Below, piece after piece: positions 58,554-64,000 of a stretch of 64,000 nt of DNA. The notes beneath the pieces are model-generated. The model saw only the letters and a list, made by a program, of their open reading frames with translations. It made no database searches and was not told where the DNA came from. The stretch covers positions 8,176,729 to 8,240,728 of the forward strand of contig OZ038326.1 of NCBI GenBank assembly GCA_964035795.1, read 5' to 3'. Source of the DNA: Pterobdella sp. o SKG-2022 (taxonomy: Eukaryota; Annelida; Clitellata; Hirudinida; Piscicolidae). The number at the start of each line of letters is the position of its first letter. Positions within the stretch are counted from its first letter, which is position 1. Position numbers and translations under genes: made by a program.

Positions 58554-59211
58554 TACTGATATTATTTATATATCTTCATTTTTTTGGTTAAGCTTCACCA
58601 AAAAGTTCATTCAATCACTCCATAGTTGTCAAACTGCCATTTATAGTCATCAGTGTTGTTTTATTTTCAAACAGTTTTCTTTCTGAATTCTTATTTTTTC
58701 ATTCTCCATTTTATTCCATTTAGTTGTTGTTGCATAATACAATGATTTTCACAAGCCACAGTGGAAACACTAATAATTTGTATTAACATTTTCAAGTACT
58801 TGAATACAAATTATCCGTGTTTTCAAATATCCTTAATTGCATAACACTTGGCTCAATTGCCATTTTCAAAATTTAAATCTCACTACAATGCATATCAGTA
58901 TTAACTCACATTATTATTATGTTTTGTTCATCTAACTTTAATCAAATCAGCAGATTAATGTGTTGATCACAAATTTTAATTTATGTTAATCAACTTCTTT
59001 TAAGCTCATATTATAATTGATTTTACAAAATGGATGCTCACACTAACAATGATTTCTTCTAATTCCTTTATCATGCTAGTTCTTGCACTTCTTGTTTTTT
59101 TTATTTGTGAAACATACCTCTAGTGCTCTCAAAACCCCAATTGATAATTTACTAACAAACTTAATACTTTTTGAAAATGGATAAAGTTATGATTGAACAC
59201 ATGTTTAACAG

Positions 59212-61647
59212 GAGCACCAAGACTTGAAAAGAGTGTTGCAGTGGTTCGAGGATGAGATTGAGACCATCAAGCTCAAACAGTTGGTATCTTTTCATTCTTG
59301 ACAACTATGTTGTATTAAAAAGATAATATTTTTTGAATAAGTTATACAATCTGGAGTCTTTTCCAAACTGACCATTTTTCAACTTCAGCAGTGGCTTTAC
59401 CAAGTTGACCTCATCGAAAGGCAGGTCTCTATCAGAGCGCATTGACGCCATAGAGAGGCACAACAACCATGTTTTGGGAGCACCTTTCACCCTCCACCCA
59501 CCTGACCAACCCCTCCCTCAACCATCAGTTGGTTTTGCTGATAATGTTTCAATTTTATCAGGCTTGAACATCACTGGTGAGCTCATTATAATGAGGATTG
59601 GCCTGTATTGATGTTTTCACCTCCATTTTGACGTCTGCAGTTTAAAGCTGCTTTTCTGTTATAACCTGGATAACAGTAGACTTTGCTAGCAGATATCAAC
59701 AAACTGTTATTCTGGTAACGTTATCATTTGGTTTGATGGATGCTCATTTGTTGACAACAGCAAGGCAAATTACTCTAGTGTGGAAACGACAGATCATAAA
59801 TTCAATAATTTCAAGTTGGACGTTAGCTTGGCTGTCAGTCTAAAAAAATGTTTCAAAAATGGCTTATTTTTATAACTAGTATTACATTGCTATAGTAGTA
59901 CCAATAGTTCAGAACGACTACTGTCAACCCCAGTCACTAGGACGCTTACAACATTATAATCTAGTATTGTACATTGAATAGTCAAAAATTTCATCACGTT
60001 GAAAAATGCAATATGAAACATTTCATGATATTAGAATTTTTTCCAAAAATAATTATTCCAATGAAACCAAATGATGTGGTCAGGTGGTGAAGAAGGTGAT
60101 AGTGAGGTATGACAGGAAGGACCAGCCCACCATCCAACCACCCTCCAAGCAGGTCGATTACGTCATCGTCCCACGTGCCAAGAACAAAGTTCTTGTGCTC
60201 AACCACAAACCACAAGCCCCTCCCACTGCACAAGCACCTCCCACTTTAAAAGCACTATCTTCATCCGACCTCCATAAACCTCCATTTTTCACTATTGTGG
60301 ATGAGTTATCAGATGATGTTCTCATCCTCTCTTTCCGTCCATCCATCATCCAGCATGGATGTGAAGTCTACACCCCAGACCAACCCATCATCGTCACCAA
60401 CCAGGGCATTAAAATCCCTTGTCAAGGTTTCTTATTCCACTCACATGTTTATCCAAAAATTATGAGTGATTTACACCATGCCCACTTCACACACATACAC
60501 ACACACACACACACACACAGACAATGAGCAGATGCTGGTGTGTCCTTGTGATCTGCTCCGATGCAGCTTAGGTCATCATGGCAAGCAATACATTTTCTTC
60601 CTCTTCCTCCTTCCCCATTTGACCAATCAGATGCCTGCACACATCAGCATCCTCACTGAGTGCCTTACAGCGCAGCAATCATCACTTCTAGTCTCATTCA
60701 TGTATTCCTTCCACCATCAGTCCATCTTTGGCACTTCCGTCTTTTCTGAGCTTGATCACGTAAGTTAAATATGTTCACAACTTTTGCATTGTGAATGAGT
60801 GATGCAAGTAATGCAGACCCGAATACACAGCCGAACTGCCTTATAAATTGACCATCCAGGCCTGCATGACAACCCTCTTACAAGTCCTCCAGTTGCAAAT
60901 CACTGCATCAGACCCGTCTTCCATCACCCTCACCCGCTTCTCACCCTCCAACAACCACCCACCCTTCAACAACCACCCTCCCTCCAACAACCATCCACCC
61001 TCTTCCACTCAAGCTACTACATTGACCCTGCCAGAGTATGATCACAATTTTATTCATATTCTCAATATTAATTGTATAAAAGTGATCCTCATATACAACA
61101 AATACTAAAATGGACTCTTGACCCCCTCACAGGGAACCAGGATGCATCATCAAGCAGTGAGTTTTCTCCATTCAAACTCGTGCTTTTGTACATCTTGTTT
61201 CTTTCTCTTTTACATGCTAACTCCTCTTGGAACATCATCAGTGCATCATCATCCTCATTTTATCGATTCTACTACCATTCAATTGTTTCTTATTTTAACC
61301 TTTCATCCATCCATCTCTCATCCATCCATTCCTCATCCATCTATCCATCATCCATCCATCCCTCATCCGTCCATCCATCCATCTCTCATCCGTCCATCCA
61401 TCCATCCATCTTCCACGTCTCATCCATCATCCGTCCATTCATCCATCCATCTCTCATCCATTCTTTATCCGTCCATTCATCCATCTCTCATCCATCCGTC
61501 CATCCCTCACTTGTCAATCTCTCATCCATCTACTTCTCATCCTTCCATCCATTCCAGAGAGGAATTGAAGAAGGAACCGATCGACACTGATTTTATAGAA
61601 TTTCAAGAAATATCTAAACTCGAAAGCAACAATAATGGAAGAGAAGG

Positions 61648-61681
<34 letters not shown>

Positions 61682-62119
61682 CATAAATACGATGATGATA
61701 TGTACGGAAGAGAAAACGCCAGTGACGATGAGAAAGATGATGGTGAAATAGTGAGGGATGATGACGGTGATTATGAGTATGGAAAGGAGATCAAGAGAAA
61801 AAAGAAAAGAGGTAGAAAACCAAAAAAGAAAAAAATTGAGGGTGGTGACGAAAGTGATGATGTTATAAATAAAAATAAAAAAAAGATGGCGTTCAAGCAG
61901 TCAAAACTTCTGGCTGCTGTTAACGCTAGTCGTCACAACATTGATACAATAAGTAATAATACCAATGATAACAACAACAATAATAATAAAACCAATATCA
62001 ACAACAAAAACAATAATAATATTAGCAAAAATAATGACACCACTAACAACAAAAATAACAACAACTCAAGTATAGCACACGAGAAGGCAGACGATGGCGC
62101 AGGTTTGATACATAAATAA
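59212..62119 (+). CDS. Middle exons: unidentified protein with acidic, AT-hook-like and Asn-rich segments
   Basis: Candidate exons are 59212-59279, 59389-59527, 60084-60426, 60521-60759, 60817-61035, 61133-61156 and 61558-62102 (or to a stop at 62117-62119). All joins are phase-consistent except 60759/60817, where one exon or boundary is wrong. Recognisable parts: an amphipathic helix ([16 protein letters not shown]), [18 protein letters not shown], and a Pro/Gln stretch followed by [20 protein letters not shown] conserved-looking hydrophobic region (60521-60759) follows, then Pro/Asn repeats, an Asp run, RGRKPKKKK (AT-hook-like) and a long Asn-rich tail. Two sumoylation-type sites, IKQE and LKKE, flank the join at 61558. 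The first exon lacks a start, so it continues from the bromodomain exons or from an unseen exon. Confidence 0.5.
59645..59830 (+). repeat. Dispersed repeat family R1, copy in an intron
   Basis: CTGTTATAACCTGGATAACAG and TTGACAACAGCAAGGCAAAT match 15556-15745 (plus) and 39660-39842 (minus). Confidence 0.65.
60485..60520. repeat. (CA)n microsatellite forming a splice acceptor
   Basis: CA repeats run to CACACACAG, the proposed acceptor at 60520. Confidence 0.85.
61300..61556. repeat. (CATC)n-type minisatellite (CATCCATCCATCTCTCATC)
   Basis: An imperfect array of CATC, CCGTC and CTCTCATC units fills the intron up to the acceptor ATTCCAG at 61557. Confidence 0.9.
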
Positions 62120-62365
62120 TAATTTTTGTATCATTATTGTTTATATTATTTATGTTATTATTTCCATTATTTATGTTTTCATTTCTTTATTATGCGTAGG
62201 TATTCTAATACAACCCACTTTATTTCTTCTCATGCAGCACATTTATTTCAAATACAAGCGCGCAACTTGTGACAGCATCTATATTCATCATCAGTCACAT
62301 TGGTCCTGGGCATGACGTTAAAAGGCACCTGTCCAAGGCATGACATTAAAAGGCATCTAGGCCCT

Positions 62366-62650
62366 AGCGTTTAGGCCTTCTAGTTGGCGGGACTGCTACC
62401 CTTTCAGGGTACAAATCTAAACGACCCTTCCCTGTCGTCCAGTAATCCTTTGGGCTTACTAATTTTATCTTGTTTCAAGATAATTTTTTGAAGAACCCCA
62501 CACAGACTGTTTTATCAGTCTGCTCTCATCAGGCTAGGTTCTTAGGACAAGTTCTTTATATGCAAAGAAACATCCTCAGACCAACACTAACAGCCTGATG
62601 AGGAAGATAGGGTACGTTCCTAACCTACGGAACATGGTGTCATAAAAAAA
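62366..62650. repeat. Dispersed repeat family R3, copy 1
   Basis: GGGACTGCTACCCTTTCAGG, TCTGCTCTCATCAGGCTAGG and GTTCTTAGGACAAGTTCTTT recur at 63492-63705 with substitutions. Internal pairs such as CAGACTG/CAGTCTG can fold. It lies in the intron before the SP-RING exons. Confidence 0.65.
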
Positions 62651-62756
62651 ATTCAAAAAAATCATCAGTCATACTAATAGTGATAATGTTCAATGATTTT
62701 GAAATTTTTTGCTGAAGAATTGATTAACATTAATGCCAACAATTGATGTTGTTAAG

Positions 62757-62840
62757 GAAGTGACAGTGACAGGACGAACACCGTTGACGAGGACGATGCC
62801 TTTGATGGAGATGATTATATGGATGCCGTGCTTCATGAGG

Positions 62841-62924
<84 letters not shown>

Positions 62925-63977
62925 ACTATCTTTCTCTCTACCAATTATCTTGCCACTCACGTGACAGAAGGGAGATGTGTACATGACTCACGAGGAACAG
63001 TCGAGAAGGTGCCCCATCACCCAAACCCCCCTTATCTCCCCCCTTCAAAACCCCATCTGTCGTCACGTCTACAACAGGGAGGGGGTTCAACAACTGGTGC
63101 TCACCAGAGGCTTGAAAGCTAGGTGTCTGTCTGTTTGTTTGTTTGCGTTGTCTATCTGTTTGTTTGTATGTTTAAAAGCTTGATTTAGGCATAATTTCTT
63201 TGAAAAATGTCATCAAATTTTAATGAGTGTTTGCTTCGCGCCACTTTGACTTGGAGCACGAGGTTTGAGGATCGATGAGTTTTGTGGTTGCATTGTTGTC
63301 GATGATTTCTTTATTTTTCTGGTGGAGTATACCTCTTTGACGGATTCTGCTTTTGTGTTTGGAAACTTAGTTGAGAAGCTTTTCAATAATTGCTGTTGTG
63401 TGTATGCATGGAGGGAGTGGGTGCTGCAGAGAGGTGATGCTTGCTTCAGGTATGGTGTTGATTACATCTGATTCAGTGACAGATCTGCTAGTGGTAGGAC
63501 TGCTACCCTTTTAAGATGTAAATAAGGACATTGCTTGCCTGTCCTCCAATAAGTTTTTCATCATACCCCCATGAAGAAGGTTCTCTTTGAGGACAACACA
63601 GTGCATTTTTCATTCTGCTCTCATCAGACAAAGTTCTTAAAACAAGTTTTTCCTAAGCAAAGTATCATCCTAAGACCACTTTGTAGTCTGCTGATAACAT
63701 ATGTATCCTACCGTACTTCAACTCCATAAGATTCAACATTTGAATGAAACATTCATCAAATAAGTGTTTGTGAGATTTGTTTTTATTAAATTTGAATTAT
63801 GCAAATTATTTGAGCACAAATAATTTGCAGTATTTATTTTGGCTAAAAAAGAAATTTAAATTAATTCAAGTCATCAAAAACACGAAATCTCATTTTTATT
63901 TGAAACTCTACAGGTGCCCTTACTCTGGCTGCCAAAACAACCAACCACTCCTGCTTGAGAGACTCACTTCATTATGA
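62757..63977 (+). CDS. NSMCE2: NSE2/MMS21-type SP-RING (SUMO E3 ligase) exons
   Basis: Exons 62757-62839, 62968-63122 and 63914-63977 join in consistent phase and end in TGA at 63975-63977. After an acidic stretch (TVDEDDAFDGDDYMDAVLHE) they encode an SP-RING: RRCPITQTPL, then NPICRHVYNREGV, then RCPYSGC. The Cys-His-Cys-Cys zinc ligands and the CPIT...C.H.Y spacing are those of the SMC5/6-complex SUMO ligase NSE2/MMS21, not of PIAS proteins. That enzyme sumoylates repair and chromosome proteins. Exon 1 begins with 2 nt of a codon, so more coding sequence lies upstream. The only in-phase candidate found is the 61558-62102 exon (CAG|GTTTGA donor). The usual N-terminal SMC5-binding coil was not recognised. 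Confidence 0.75.
62840..62935. repeat. (TCTA)n microsatellite at a splice donor
   Basis: About 22 TCTA units begin 2 bp inside the intron after the donor at 62840. Confidence 0.95.
63492..63705. repeat. Dispersed repeat family R3, copy 2
   Basis: Same orientation and order as 62366-62650: GGACTGCTACCCTT, TCTGCTCTCATCAGACAAAG and GTTCTTAAAACAAGTTTTTC. It sits in the last intron of the SP-RING gene. Confidence 0.65.
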
Positions 63978-64000
63978 AATCGCGCCACTACTTCCAATCG

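Noticed and set aside
61118..61556. Upstream part of the 333-codon open frame ending at 62119
   Set aside because: The first 140 codons are translations of the CATC minisatellite; only the part after the acceptor at 61557 looks coding.
62470..62640. Hammerhead-ribozyme-like CTGATGAG stretches in repeat R3
   Set aside because: The required GAAA after stem II is missing in both copies on both strands, so the catalytic core is not present.

Overview
This is a eukaryotic, almost certainly invertebrate metazoan, genomic window. It is visibly A+T-rich, its genes are cut into many short exons with GT-AG introns, and it is full of microsatellites, minisatellites, tRNA-derived SINEs, non-LTR retrotransposon fragments and Tc1/mariner debris. 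There are no bacterial operons, ribosome binding sites or CRISPR arrays. Repeat content and intron-rich single-copy genes would suit a lophotrochozoan such as an annelid, but the species cannot be fixed from the sequence.

Three genes on the + strand dominate. (1) Mitofusin, 14.43-22.66 kb: 19 exons whose phases all agree, giving 690 aa. (2) RACGAP1/MgcRacGAP (CYK-4), 24.82-29.95 kb: 18 exons with agreeing phases, giving 627 aa, with coiled coil, C1 zinc finger and RhoGAP domain. (3) A nuclear-type region at 57.59-63.98 kb: bromodomain exons, then unrecognised exons with acidic, AT-hook-like and Asn-rich parts, then exons encoding an NSE2/MMS21-type SP-RING. Splice phases allow most of this to be one gene.

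Smaller or partial genes: ABCC/MRP transporter exons (- strand, 0.67-1.27 kb, running off the left edge); the C-terminal exons of a RING-H2 E3 ligase (45.7-46.2 kb, +); a two-exon small secreted cysteine-rich protein (51.5-52.0 kb, -); a FUNDC-like exon (35.7-36.0 kb, +); and a charged last exon on the - strand (33.4-33.6 kb).

The rest is mobile and repetitive DNA. It includes an R2/R4-type retrotransposon with a restriction-like endonuclease (11.64-13.92 kb, -), CR1/L2-like LINE pieces (8.5-11.5, 30.7, 40.0 and 47.9 kb), several copies of another LINE family (7.0, 19-20.6, 41.8-42.8 and 53.6-54.9 kb), a complete-length but decayed Tc1/mariner with both inverted repeats (55.17-57.17 kb), five tRNA-derived SINE copies, and a family of foldback elements sharing a small conserved hairpin core. 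Tandem repeats often abut the splice sites of the three main genes.

The main genes act in mitochondrial outer-membrane fusion, cytokinesis and, by inference, chromatin/SUMO biology. Nothing suggests that they work as a unit.
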